DNA of 64,000 nt from Rhabdophis nuchalis. Lineage: Eukaryota > Chordata > Lepidosauria > Squamata > Natricidae. Below, piece by piece: positions 23,080-33,455 of the stretch (positions are counted from its first letter, which is position 1; each line of letters opens with the position of its first letter). The stretch is taken from positions 69,707,619-69,771,618 of the forward strand of contig CM077648.1 of NCBI GenBank assembly GCA_039707465.1, written 5' to 3'. The notes below the pieces were generated by a model, which was not told the DNA's origin, did no database searches, and worked only from the letters and a program-made list of their open reading frames with translations. The position numbers and the translations under genes were made by a program.

Positions 23080-23450
23080 CTTTCTTTCTTTTTTTCTTTC
23101 TTTCTTTCTCTTTCTCTCTTTTTCTTTCTATCTCTTTGTCTGTCTGTCTCTCTCTCTCTCTGTATCTGTCTCTCTCTCCTCCCTCCACCCATCTGTCATT
23201 ATGTGTCTGTCTGTCTGTCATTTACTCACTTAATCACTCATTCTGTGTCTCTGTCTATCTTTCTCTCCCTCCCTCTCTCTCTCTGTCCTCGATTCAATCC
23301 CTCCCTCTGTCATTCTCTCTCTGTGCCTCTCTCTGTCTCCCTCCCTCCCTCACCATATCTCTCTCTCTCTCTCTGTACTCTGTGTGTCTATCAGTCTCTC
23401 TCTGATTCCCTCCCCCCTGTTTCTCTCTGTCTGTCTGTTTCTCCTCCCCC
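23080..23450. repeat. CT-rich low-complexity tract
   Basis: About 370 bp of nearly pure pyrimidines on the plus strand made from tttc, tctg and ctct units. It gives long false open frames rich in Ser, Leu and Phe, which are not genes. Confidence 0.9.
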
Positions 23451-23500
23451 CCGGGAGCCCTTTCAGACCCTGGGAAGTGCTTCGGTAGCCTCCCCAGCCA

Positions 23501-23834
23501 GCATGTTGGCCACTCTTCTGCTTCCCAGGGGCTGAAGGGGCTCCGTGGGGGGAGGAAGGGAACTGGCTGCCAGAGCCAGCAGGCGGGGCGGGTGGCGGCA
23601 CCCAGCAACATTCGCTACCCGCCTGCCCCGCTGGCTCACCCACCGGGTTCCGCGGGGGGAGGAAGGGAACTGGCTGCCGGTGGGTGAGCCAGTGGGGCAG
23701 GCGGGTAGCGAATGTTGCTGGGCGCCACTACCCTGCGCGCCCACCCTGCCCGCTGGCTCCGGCAGCCAGTTCCCTTCCTCCCCCCGCAGAGCCCCTTTAG
23801 ACCCTAGGAAGCAGATAAGTGGCCGGCATGCTTC
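23501..23834. repeat. Long imperfect palindrome, arms about 150 bp
   Basis: The left arm 23501-23646 and right arm 23677-23834 are reverse complements with few differences (for example acccgcctgccccgctggct against agccagtggggcaggcgggt), separated by a 30-nt spacer (23647-23676). The single strand could fold into one long hairpin. The arms are GC-rich, unlike the surroundings. Confidence 0.85.
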
Positions 23835-23842
23835 TCTCTCCC

Positions 23843-25617
23843 AGAATGTCTCGTTGGGTCGAATTCTTAACAGCCTACTCGTACTCCCTGGTCTATTGAC
23901 CTGGGAAGCATATTGGGCATGCTGATGCTTTAAGTCGCTGCCTACTGCCAATCTTAGTACAAGATCCAACCCCTTCTACACCTGTCTTCTTGGTAGATGA
24001 TTTAAACTTGCCAATTTCTGCCACGGATGTGGCACATCACTCAGGTAAGGACCCCGTACTTGCTCAGGTGCTGGACTTTGTAAGAAGAGAGTGGCCGACG
24101 CAGCCGCCGACACCTGAGTTCACCCCGTATTTTCGAAGGCGGACCGAACTTTCCGTTTTGCAAGGTTGTTTGTTATGGGGTTGCAGAGTAGTACTTCCAC
24201 CAGACCTCCATCATTCCGTACTTGCCCGACTCCATGACCATCCAGGCATTGTGCAAATGAAGTCATTGGGCCACAGTTACGTCTGGTGGCCGGACATGGA
24301 TGCGGACATAGCAACTTGGGTGCAGCGGTGCATGCCCTGCCAACAATCGCGGCCCGCTCCTGCCGCTGCACCTGTCATGGAATGGGACCTCCCTCCCGCT
24401 CCATGGAGCCACGTCCATATAGATTTTATGGGCCCTATAGCAGGTCAAATGATTTTATTAGTAGTTGATGCCTTGTCCAAGTAGGTAGAACGTATCCCTG
24501 TTAACAGTTCAACATCTGAAGCCACTATAGTGGTTCTGCAACGATTATTTTCTACCCATGGGTTGCCCAACACTATAGTGTCCGATAACGGGCTGCAGTT
24601 TACCTCTGTAACATTCCAGACGTTTTTAGCAGGTTTAGGGATTCGACACGCTTTAGTCGCTCCTTATCACCCGGCGGGGAATGGATTGGCCGAACGCGCT
24701 GTTTGGTCAGCGAAGGAAGCCTAAGCCATATGGGAACACTCTCCTGGCCGAATAAAATTGCTTCATATCTTATGGCCCAACATTCTACTCCCTGCTCTCT
24801 TATGGGGAAAAGTCCGGCTGAAGTCCTTATGGGCCGCCGCATACGCACGACGTTAGATAGATTACACCCTACTTTTAATGCAACTGCTCCATTCCCTCCC
24901 CGATACCCTAGCACGTTCTCTGTGGGGGAGGGGGTATACGCACGTAATTTCGCGGGTGACCCAAAATGGGTGCCGGGCCGAATAATCCATATAACCGGGC
25001 CCTGTTCCTACAGGGTCCAACTCTCTGATGGTCGTGAATGGCGGCGCCATGTGAATCAATTGCGCCGCCGATCGCTAGAGGAGGCCTCGGGACCGCATTC
25101 AAGTCCAGCGTCCTCTGAACAAATTACAGCCAACAGCCGTCACAATCCACCATGTCCAGACAACATGTTGGCAGGAGTTTCTGAAGCGATCTCGGCGCCT
25201 GACTCACCTGAACCTGTTGAACCATTGAAAGTTCCTGTTGATGTTCAAATTCCTGTTCATGGGCCGGGCGAGGAACATACTCCACCTCCTACGATGGACA
25301 CGCCCCAACTCAGGTGGTCTCAGCGCACGCATCGTAGACCTGTTTATATGCAGGACTACGCGTGTGCTGTCCAGGGGGAAGGAGTGCTGTATCCTCGAAG
25401 CTCAGACCGGCTAGCATTGGTAACTGTTGGAAGCGCTCTGATTGGCTGCAACGCGCCTGCCAGCTGGCGGTACAAAAACAGCCTTCCGATTGGTCCTCCG
25501 TCTGGCAAGCAACTGTATAAATAGCTATCAGACGGAGATTGTTTCTAAGTCGCGTTCTGTGTTAATAAACTAGCGTTGGAACAAATCGGTCTCCAGACTA
25601 TTCCCTCAGGGCAAACA
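23843..25617 (+). mobile_element. Gypsy element, 3' half with 3' LTR
   Basis: It starts at the end of RNase H (MSRWVEFLTAYSYSLVY, HADALSRC) and contains integrase (YVWWPDMDADIATWVQ, CMPCQQ, HIDFMGP, FSTHGLPNTIVSDNGLQF, PYHPAGNGLAERAVWSAKEA) and the C-terminal tail to about 25370. A purine tract (cagggggaaggag) leads to an LTR at 25385-25617 (TGCTGTATCC ... GGCAAACA). Stops at about 24481 and 24721 break integrase. The 5' half is missing. It is the same broad Mag-like group as 6587-12492 and 50763-54582, but the LTR differs. Confidence 0.8.
25385..25617 (+). repeat. 3' LTR of the truncated gypsy
   Basis: 233 bp from TG to CA, with a tgtataaatag TATA-like box at about 25515 and aataaac near 25565. 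It is directly preceded by a polypurine tract. Confidence 0.75.
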
Positions 25618-25982
25618 TAAAACTATGGCTGCCTCCTTGGCCGTGGGGCAGCTGGACTGCTCCAGATTCAGTGACCCGTTGCCGCGGCCGCCATTGCCTG
25701 CCTCACCCCCTGCTGCTTAGCTGGGCGGCTACGTCCCAACTTCCTGCTCCCGCCTCATGACCTGGATCTTCCGCCGAGGCAGGCAAGTCGGACCGCAGGA
25801 GGAGGAGAGGAGGAGGAGGAGAGGAGTGGCGGGTGGGGAGGAGGAAGAGGAGGAGGAGAAGGAGGAAGATTTGGAATATTCAAAAAATTGGGAAATTTTT
25901 AAAGGGATGTGGGACGTGGGACTAATTATTAATATGCGGGACTGTCCCGCCAAAAGCGGGACGTCTGGTCACCTTATTTTAA

Positions 25983-26502
25983 GAGAAATTGTCAAGTATA
26001 AAAACCCAGATCCACACGTGAAGGTTCAAATTAAATGATTCATTGCTAAAAGTCTAAGCATAGGAATCTTCACAACCAATGTTCAACACTTGTTTAGAAC
26101 TACTGGTAGATAAGGGTCACTGGCATTTAAGGGGGTTGGACTTAGTTCACTTGCGACTTTATAACAATTCTAAATTGATGCCTCTTTTAACTCTTCCCCT
26201 GAGCTCTGCCAGCCTTTTTCCTACTTAAATAGTTTTTCTTTATTTCAAGTTGTTGAATTAATTTCAACTATCAAATAACCCCATGCTCATATGATCAACC
26301 AATCTATCTCTTGGTCTATACATAATGAAATATCTTATCTAAATATATAATAAGTATGCATATGATTTTATGGCTTATCTTGTAATACCTGCAATCTGTG
26401 AACATGTATATAGGGATAAAAATACCAATACAGTATAATAATACTTGAATAGCTACTGAAGCGGTACTATAGTATAGGAGTACTATAGATTTATCTCCAG
26501 TA
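25983..26502. other. NELL2 intron sequence without recognisable elements
   Basis: AT-rich. I see nothing in it beyond short runs of TA-rich DNA. The stretch 26817-27000 is similar. Confidence 0.5.
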
Positions 26503-26510
26503 CTCTATAC

Positions 26511-26808
26511 CAGTGATGACTAATCTTTTTGCCATTGCATGTCCAAAGCGGAGGGAGAAAAACAGCCCAATGCACAAACCAGAAGTCTGTTCCTGAACTT
26601 CTGGTGTATGTGTTAGGTTGTTTTTCACCCTGCGGAGGCTTTAGGGAAGCCTCCTGAAGCCTCTGGAGGGTGAAAAATACCCAACATGCAAACTGGAAGT
26701 TCGGGAAAAACAAATGGGCAAAAATGAACACCGAAGTCTGGAGCTGACAAGGCAATGCCTCACGTGCCCTAACAAATGGCTCCGCTTGCCATAGGTTCAC
26801 CATCACAC
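26511..26808. mobile_element. hAT-type MITE
   Basis: It is 298 bp, flanked by a perfect 8-bp duplication ctctatac (26503-26510, 26809-26816). Termini: CAGTGATGACTAATCTTTTTGCC and, in reverse, gtgtgatggtgaacctatggc. The 8-bp duplication and CAGTG-type end are hAT features. It has no coding capacity. Confidence 0.8.
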
Positions 26809-26999
26809 CTCTATACTCTATTATAAAAAAAAATAAACTCATCCACATACTCATTATTATTTTCAGGAATTGATCTGATTTTCTCCTTGTTCTGTAAAAT
26901 TCTTTGAGTGGAATTATTGTCCCTTGACTATACTTTTATTTGCACTTAATGGATATTGTGTGTAAAAATATAAGAAATGGTAAGTCTTCCCCTTCTTAC

Positions 27000-27298
27000 T
27001 TGGAACAGCTGGTCGAAAGCTGTGAAAATTGTTTATTGCAATTCACAGAGCATGAATTGTTTTTAACAGGTGCTCTTTGATAATAGACAGTAATATTTTC
27101 CTTTGGAGAACACAACAGGAGCTGTATTTCAAAGTAACCTAATGAAAAGATAAAATAGGCCCGACACCTGGGTGGCAGTGAGAACCAAGTTTCATCACTC
27201 TTTGATTTGTCAACATGGTTCCATATCCAGAAGAGGATACTTTAGAAAATCAGAAAGCTTTGGCTAGAATCTTAAATCTTTTGAAACAATATGATAAG
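27000..27298 (+). mobile_element. Family B fragment, copy 5
   Basis: From the ATG at 27215 the frame (MVPYPEEDTLENQKALARIL, then NLLKQYDKRL) aligns with the N-terminus of the family B frame at 14833. The fragment is cut at about 27298 by the start of another insertion (actgcgcatgcgcgaagatgg). Its left limit is not clear. Confidence 0.5.
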
Positions 27299-28472
27299 AG
27301 ACTGCGCATGCGCGAAGATGGCGGTCTAGCTTTGAGCTCCGTATGGGTCATGGAGCTCATTGGCCTTATTTCTTGTGCCCCGGCCTGTTATTTACCTTTC
27401 TGAGGGCCGGGATCAGTGAGTTGCCCACCCTGGGTGCCAATTGAGACCAGAATGGCATTCCAGGATGAGGTTATGGCGGAGACTGCGGTGAGAGCGCCGG
27501 GACGGTGGTCGGCGTCCTCACATTTGCTGTGGATGCCGGCCGGGGCATTGACTGGCCTGGAGGATGCCGAGGGATGCCGGAGGACGCCAACGCTGAGGCC
27601 GACGCCATTCTGAGCCGGGGGCCAGGAGGATGGCCTGCCAGAACGGAGGAGAACGGAGAACGGAGAATGGAGAACAGAGGAGCGGTCAGCGGGCTGAGTT
27701 CCGGCCGGGAGAGGAAGAGTAAGATCGGGCTGAGGGCGTAGAGGGTGAGGAGAGACTGCGGGGCCGGTAGGTGGTACTGTGGCCGGCCCAAGACCTTAGG
27801 TGGTGGTGAGATCGGTCGGCTGGGAGAGGCCTAACAAGAACAGGCCCGAGGCTGAAGAGGATGGTGCCTTTGGCCGGGTCGGGCCGGGCCGGGCCGGGAG
27901 GAGGAAGTGCGGCCGACTTTGGGCCTTTCGGACCTTTTCAGGCCCCTGGGAGGATTGAGAGGCCTGAGAGGCCGAGAGTCATCATCCTGGCTACCAGCGT
28001 CTTTCATCCGTGCCGTGCCGGGCCAAAAGGTGGAAGAGTGGATAGCCCGGGCCATGTAGGGCCTTTTAAAATAAGAGCCCTGAAGAGCCCTGAGAGTCCA
28101 AATAAGTTCTGGACAGGCCTCAACTGGGTAACATCTATGGCCTGTGGACTCAGACTGAAAAATGAGGGCCGTGCCTTCCCCCTCGGTTTATACTCCAATA
28201 CATCTATCCGGACAGACTTTTTTACCAGCTACGATGGCGAAAATTTAAGAACTTTAAGATCTATAGAGCTGCAATAGCCGGACTATTCCTCACTGATACA
28301 CATGAAACTTATTTGATCTATGAATTATTTATGTTTTTAACATCTATTTATAACATCTATTTATAACCTATTTTAAATATTACATGTTAGCCAACGATGT
28401 CTTGTATAATTAATTATAGGACCCATTTATATTTATATTTATATCTATATTTATATTTATACATAATTATTT
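27299..28472 (+). mobile_element. Unclassified GC-rich retroposon
   Basis: The sequence turns abruptly GC-rich at 27299, with gcgcatgcgc and an aagatggcgg box (a YY1-type site, as at the start of L1 5' UTRs). It ends in an AT-rich segment finishing in ttatattt repeats at 28430-28490. No convincing ORF is present. It could be an L1-like 5' UTR joined to a 3' tail, or a non-autonomous family. No target duplication was found. Confidence 0.4.
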
Positions 28473-28488
28473 AATTATTTATATATAT

Positions 28489-30483
28489 ATTTTTTTATAT
28501 AGAAAAAGTTTTATTGAGTTTTACAAATTTTTTAACAAAAAAGGGTAGGGTAAGGTGAATTGAAAAGATATTTTGAGAACTTTCACATCGGGAACGTTGG
28601 CCCTCCCGGGCTTCTTAACAAGACATTGGTAATACATTTTTCAATAATACAACAAGGTGAAAATAAATGCAAACATATAAATTCTGAATTCTATGCTGGC
28701 AGTCGTGTACAAACATCCAGACAAAAATTATACTGTATTAATAAGAATAAAAATAAAAGTCATTTTTTAGATCTAAGTCTCTTGGCAATTGTGTCTTCTT
28801 GTTCTCCTTCCTGGCCCCCAGCAGGCAGGGCCGTGGCCCCCTCCGTCCCCCCTGAATCTTCCACCAGGGTAGAGGAATGTTTTTTAAGAAAGGCATCCGC
28901 CTCAGCAACTGTTTTAGTCCTTACTCTTCCTCCGTCCCAGAACACCAACAATCCTTCTGGCATCGCCCACTTAAACCAAATCCCGTGGTTGAACAATTTT
29001 TTAGATAAGAAGGAATATTTCCGTCTCATCTCCCTAATCTTTTTTGGGATCTGCTTCAAGATGGCTACTTCCTTCTGTTGGTAAATTAACGGACCCTCCC
29101 TCTGCGCCTTCAAGATTCCCTCCCTTATCGACCTTCTAACAAATTTAATATGTATCTCTCTGGGTACTTCATTCATCCTGGCATATGCTGAGTTTATTCT
29201 GTAGACTAGGTCAATGTCCCCCCTGATCTCCTCTTTGGGTTTATGTAAATAGTCTGATAAAATTGTACTCATGAGATCAGGAAGGCATTCACCAGATTCC
29301 TCAGAAATATTCTGAAATCTTAAAAAATATGACATCCTCTCAAAATCCATTCTAGACATATGACCAGACAAATCTCCAATTTCAGTATTAACATTTTTAA
29401 GTTCTCCCTTTGCCCCAGCCAGCCCCACTTCCAACTCCTCGGTCTTCTGTGTATTCTCCATCGATTTTTTCTGTGTCTCCAATAGTTCAAGCTTAATGCT
29501 AGTATGATCCTTTCTAAATTCTCTGATTTCCAGCACCAAGGAGTTTAACACTGTTTCCAAAGCTGTCATTCTCTCTTCCAATCCTGGATTTCCTGGTTGT
29601 TTTTTTGAAGCCATGGTAAGCTGTTTAAATCAGTGCCACTAAGATGGCGGTTTTTTGGGTGCGGCCGCTGGAGCAAGTCAGGAGAAAAAAAGTTCCAATC
29701 AAAGTTGTAAAAAGTTGTAGAGCCCAGAAGAGAAGCAATTTTCACAGTCAATTATTAAGACAAAGAAGGCATTCCGGGGAGGGAATCAATTAATCCAAAA
29801 AATTTCTCCATTGGTAGAGAGAGGCAATCCAAATCACAAAGAGATGTTGGAGGTTTTCCATAAAGAAATAAGTGTTCAGGAACAAAGGGCAGCCATCTTC
29901 CACCACCCACTCTGGCAGCCAGCCGGAGAAAACAGCAGAGAAATTGTTTCAGTCAAGCCGGACTTAGATACATTGTATGAAAACAAGCCGCGGAAGACTT
30001 TCACTTGTTGCACAACAGTCCGGATACAAAATATCCACTCCCTGCATTCCAGGAGTCATTTCTGCGCGCCGCTGCTGTAAATCCAAAGGGGGGTTTAGCA
30101 AACAAACACCCCCCTCCATGTCTCTCTTATCCAAAGCCACCAGCAATAAAGCTAAAAACACTTACTCTCCACCTCGCAGCTCAAGCCCCGGCAAAGCCAT
30201 CCGACCCGAGCGCTCCGTTCTCTCCGAATTCAATATTCGTTACCGTCCTCCGTTGGCGAAGGGAACCAAGCCCCCCGCAGCATGTCTTCTTCCACCTAGA
30301 CCGAAGACAAGGACCGTTCCCCAGCTGCCACCGGGAGAACCAGTCCAGGCAAGCCAGTCCTACGGAGGGTCCCCCCCAGAAAAAAAGGGGGGCACCCCGC
30401 CCCGTTAGGGGCAGAAAAAAGAACAAAACTGCGGACGAACCCCAAGGTTCATCCGTTGCCGCCAGAAGCCGGAACAGGAAGTC
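28489..30483 (-). mobile_element. HAL1-like element, copy 2 (L1 with ORF1 only), full length
   Basis: On the minus strand this copy has a 5' UTR (30483 to about 29615) homologous to the start of copy 1 (ttccggcttctggcggcaac against ttccggctccagcggcgac), an intact ORF1, and a 3' UTR ending aataaaactttttctatata plus A's. A perfect 16-bp target duplication, aattatttatatatat, lies at 28473-28488 and 30484-30499. The whole element is about 2.0 kb, against about 6 kb for an autonomous L1, and nothing resembling endonuclease or RT lies between the ORF1 stop and the tail. Confidence 0.9.
28760..29614 (-). CDS. L1 ORF1 protein (HAL1-like copy 2), open
   Basis: This 284-residue frame has no interruption. 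The N-terminal coiled coil covers residues about 10-80 (LEERMTALETVLNSLV), followed by the RRM at about 108-190 (SYFLRFQNISEESGECL, REIHIKFVRRSIREGIL) and the C-terminal domain at about 195-255 (FNHGIWFKWAMPEGLLVFW). The tail is basic (AKRLRSKK) and matches the C-terminus of the truncated copy at 20111-20418 (AKRLRSQK). It is close in sequence to the ORF at 893-1675. The family is known for trimer formation and RNA binding; translation here is inferred only from the open frame. Confidence 0.9.
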   Translation of the reverse strand: MASKKQPGNPGLEERMTALETVLNSLVLEIREFRKDHTSIKLELLETQKKSMENTQKTEELEVGLAGAKGELKNVNTEIGDLSGHMSRMDFERMSYFLRFQNISEESGECLPDLMSTILSDYLHKPKEEIRGDIDLVYRINSAYARMNEVPREIHIKFVRRSIREGILKAQREGPLIYQQKEVAILKQIPKKIREMRRKYSFLSKKLFNHGIWFKWAMPEGLLVFWDGGRVRTKTVAEADAFLKKHSSTLVEDSGGTEGATALPAGGQEGEQEDTIAKRLRSKK

Positions 30484-30514
30484 AATTATTTATATATATT
30501 GATATGTACTCAAA

Positions 30515-32548
30515 GGCAGACCTGTTATTACTGTGAGAGTCCCCTCTGTCGCAGGCCTGGCCCTCCGCTCTAACGAGGGCCCACCTTGATGAGGGATTTA
30601 TTAATCCAGAGAGGTGGGCGAAGCGTGGTCTTAGGGGTTTTTTACTTAAATATATGTTACGTATTTTAGGGGGTACCAGGGAGGAGGGAGGGGGGGTGTA
30701 GACAGGTTAAGAGAGATAAGAAGGGAACGGGCGGAGCCAGCAGAGCGAGGAAGGAAGCGGAAGGGCCCATTAAGAGGGGGGGATACACAAGTTGTTTCCA
30801 TTGAGGATCTACCCATCAAGACGGTCATAGGGAGGGGTAGGTGCGATGGGAGACAGGTTTTTCCTTCCAGGTTGGGGGCACAAGGCCGATGGTTGCAAAC
30901 GGTCAGGTGCCACAAAGGCTAGGTGGTCAGGGATTACAGAGCCAGGGCCTGAGGCTGATGTTTTGCAACGCCAGGTCCGTGGTCAACAAAGCCCCCCTCT
31001 TCCATGACCTTGTGTCGGAGGGAGAGCCGGACCTGGTGGGAATTGCGGAGACATGGTTGGGCCACGAGGGAGGACTTCCCCTCGTAGAAATGTGCCCACC
31101 AGGTTACCACGCGTTTCATCAGCCACGGGCCCTAGGCAGGGGTGGAGGGGTAGCGGTTATTGTTAGGGAAAGTCTTGAGCCGAGAGAGACCACTGTACCA
31201 CAGACCACCGGCTGTGAGTCCCTCTTCGTGAAGTGGGGCCTAGGGAGGCAGTTGAGCGTGCTGATTGTATACCTGGCTCCCCGCTAAGTAACAGCAGCCC
31301 TGCCCGAGCTCCTTGAGGTGATCGCCGAGATGGCGGTTGAGACCCCCAGACTGGTTGTCATGGGGGCCTTCAACCTGCCATCGGTGGGCGAATCATCAGA
31401 GGCATCTCGGGAGTTCATGGCCTCCATGACAGCCATGGACCTGACCCAAGTAATTCGGGGCCCCACGCACGAGGGAGGACACACGCTGGACTTAATTTTT
31501 GTCTCTGGTCAGTGGAAGAGTGATCTGGGTATAGGGGACGTAGCCATCATACCCTTGTCATGGTCAGACCACTCACTTCTCCAGCTCGACTTTCCAATCG
31601 CTACGCCCCACTGCGGGGAGGCGGAACCAGATTCGGCTATATGGTTCCGCCCCAGGCGCCTGATGGACCCAGATAGGTTCCAGACGGTGCTTGGGCCACT
31701 ACCTGTGTCCTTGACCCGCGCCCTGACAGAGGACCTGGTGGCCGCGTGGAATACCGCAGCCACGGGGGCCTTGGACCGGGTCGCGCCCTTGTGGCCTCTC
31801 TTGCGGCGATGAGCCACCCAGGCTCCTTGGTTTACCGAGGAGCTGAGAGTGATGAAACGCCACAAGAGATGCCTAGAGAGGAGATGGAGATCCACACGGT
31901 CTGAATCTGACCGAACACAGGTGAGAGCCCATTTATGGACTTACCTTGTGGCGCTGAGAGTGGCCAAACATCAGCATTGTGCCACTCTCATCACATCCAC
32001 AGATAACCAACCTGCCACCCTGTTTAGGGTGACCCGATCCCTCCTTCAACAGGGGACGCGGGAAGCCCTTTTGCAGGGTAGAGCAGAGGAATTTGGGGAA
32101 TATCTGCAGGATAAAATCGCTCAGATTCAGAGCGAGTTGGCCTCCATCGAAAGTGGTCCAGTGGGATGCCCCGAGGCAGATCTTGAGACAGTTTTGTGGG
32201 AAGAGTTTGACTCTGTTACTTCCGAAGATATGGACAGGTTACGTGAGCGACTGCGAGCTATCACATATTTATTGGATCCGTGTCCCTCCTGGCTTGTACT
32301 GGCATCCTGGGAGGTTACACGAGGCTGGCTCCAGGAGGTGGTGAATGCTTCCTTGGGCAAGGGGTTCTTGCCTACCGTCTTGAAAGAGGCGGTGGTGAGA
32401 CCCCTCCTCAAGAAGCCCTCTCTGGACCCAGCATTGTTGGTAAATTACCGTCCGGTCTCCAACCTTCACTTTTTGGCGAAGGTTGTAGAGAGTGTGGTGG
32501 CACAACAGTTCCCCCGTCATCTGGAGGAAATTGATTATCTGGGCCCGG
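30515..32548 (+). mobile_element. L2-clade LINE, 5' part only
   Basis: The 5' UTR (gtgggcgaagcg; compare the reverse of 18800-18850) is followed by endonuclease ([19 protein letters not shown] at about 30955; MGAFNLPSVGE at about 31360; [15 protein letters not shown]) and the first part of RT ([33 protein letters not shown]). It stops at about 32548 (LEEIDYLGPG), exactly where family B copy 3 begins, so it was cut off or the rest was lost. The endonuclease is interrupted by a stop at about 31286, and another lies at 31810. Confidence 0.85.
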
Positions 32549-32551
32549 GCC

Positions 32552-33382
32552 GGAAGAAGAATGGATGAAAAATTGGATAAACTTTTGTCTATCACACCAA
32601 GCTATGAGCAGTTTGAGGCTCCAAAAATTAAAGAGAAAGAAGAAAACGTTGAAGATAAAGACATGATAATAGAGAACTTTATTGATGGATCAAATGTGGG
32701 AGAAAATAAAAAGAAGGAAATTTTGAAAAGAGAATTTGAGGAATGTGAGCCTCATCTTGGTCTTCAAGGAAAAGAGGGGGGGGGAGAATTGAAGATGGAT
32801 GTAAGAGGAGAAATCTCCCCAAAAATACGCCTGATATTTAAAGACAAACAAAATGTAATGACAGAAACTGGGCAGCGGTATTATTTGAGAGCTATACTGG
32901 ACAATAAAGTACGAAAAGAAGTTTATAAGAAACCTGGAAAGAAGAATAAAAAGAGACTGGAGCCACAAATGGCAAGAGAGATAAGTTCACCTCGCTACTG
33001 GAAAGACATAGGTTGATAATGAAAGTTGCCATCCTTTGATGATTAATAAGTAGAAATTTAGTATGTCATAGAGTGTTTTAGATTATCATTGAAGGACTAT
33101 TAGTTAGTAAATTATCTACAACAAGAGTAACTAATAATAATGGTATAGTTTAATGATATATATCTATGTATCTATGTGAGTATGTATGTGTATGTATGTA
33201 TCAGTATGAGGTTGGACATAAACAATAAGACTTTTAGTTAACCACGTAGAAATGTCAATGAATGTTCTCTAACAAAATAGGGGAGAATTTTAACAAACTT
33301 TAGACTGTTTTAGATTGTTATTGAAGAACTACCAATTAACAAACAAAGAGCTATAATAAGAATTATGGAATAATAATAGATT

Positions 33383-33384
<2 letters not shown>
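32552..33384 (+). mobile_element. Family B retroposon, copy 3, 5'-truncated
   Basis: It carries the best preserved family B frame, from an ATG at 32564 to 33016 (about 150 residues). The frame is acidic at the start and lysine-rich later, with the conserved stretch ILKREFEECEPHLGLQGKE, then QRYYLRAILDNKVRKEVYKK, ending RYWKDIG. The following AT-rich 3' region (33017-33384) matches 19190-19260 (for example attgaagaactat). It ends at a GATA repeat next to the Penelope-like element. Confidence 0.7.
32564..33016 (+). CDS. Family B ORF, unknown function
   Basis: About 150 residues and open to its end. It begins MDEKLDKLLSITPSYEQFE, is rich in Glu/Lys, and ends with a motif shared by at least three copies: G-Q-R-Y-Y-L-R-A-I, K-V-x-K-E-V-Y-K, R-Y-W-K-D-I-G. 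The antisense copy at 34228-34575 aligns over the last 110 residues, including E-P-H-L-G-L-Q. I recognise no enzyme domain. Since the copies share amino acids despite DNA divergence, the protein may once have been under selection, perhaps as an RNA-binding helper; this is inference. Confidence 0.5.
   Translation, partial: DEKLDKLLSITPSYEQFEAPKIKEKEENVEDKDMIIENFIDGSNVGENKKKEILKREFEECEPHLGLQGKEGGGELKMDVRGEISPKIRLIFKDKQNVMTETGQRYYLRAILDNKVRKEVYKKPGKKNKKRLEPQMAREISSPRYWKDIG

Positions 33385-33448
<64 letters not shown>
33385..33448. repeat. (GATA)n microsatellite
   Basis: About 17 uninterrupted gata units. They abut the 145-bp repeat whose outer end reads agataattg, so the array probably grew from the element's own end. 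Confidence 0.95.

Positions 33449-33455
<7 letters not shown>

Larger units (their letters stand above)
22871..25982. mobile_element. TTAA-flanked inverted-repeat DNA element with internal palindrome
   Basis: The left end (TTAAAGATAAGATGACCAGA from 22871) and the right end read in reverse (TTAAAATAAGGTGACCAGA, ending at 25982) form terminal inverted repeats that include TTAA. This would fit a piggyBac- or Kolobok-type target site, but the family is not certain. Inside are a CT-rich low-complexity tract (23080-23450), a large hairpin (23501-23834) and a GGA-repeat stretch (25797-25870). The 3' part of a gypsy element (about 23843-25617) is inserted. No transposase is seen, so it is non-autonomous. 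Confidence 0.45.

Noticed and set aside
22918..23535. 205-residue frame rich in Ser, Leu and Phe, looking like membrane segments
   Set aside because: It is a translation of the CT-rich tract, with no gene context.
27861..28277. 138-residue frame in the GC-rich stretch
   Set aside because: Composition-driven (Gly, Pro, Arg), unlike any known domain, and it lies in a probable retroposon 5' UTR.
33385..33448. CRISPR-like repeat array
   Set aside because: Simple GATA microsatellite without spacers, in a vertebrate genome.
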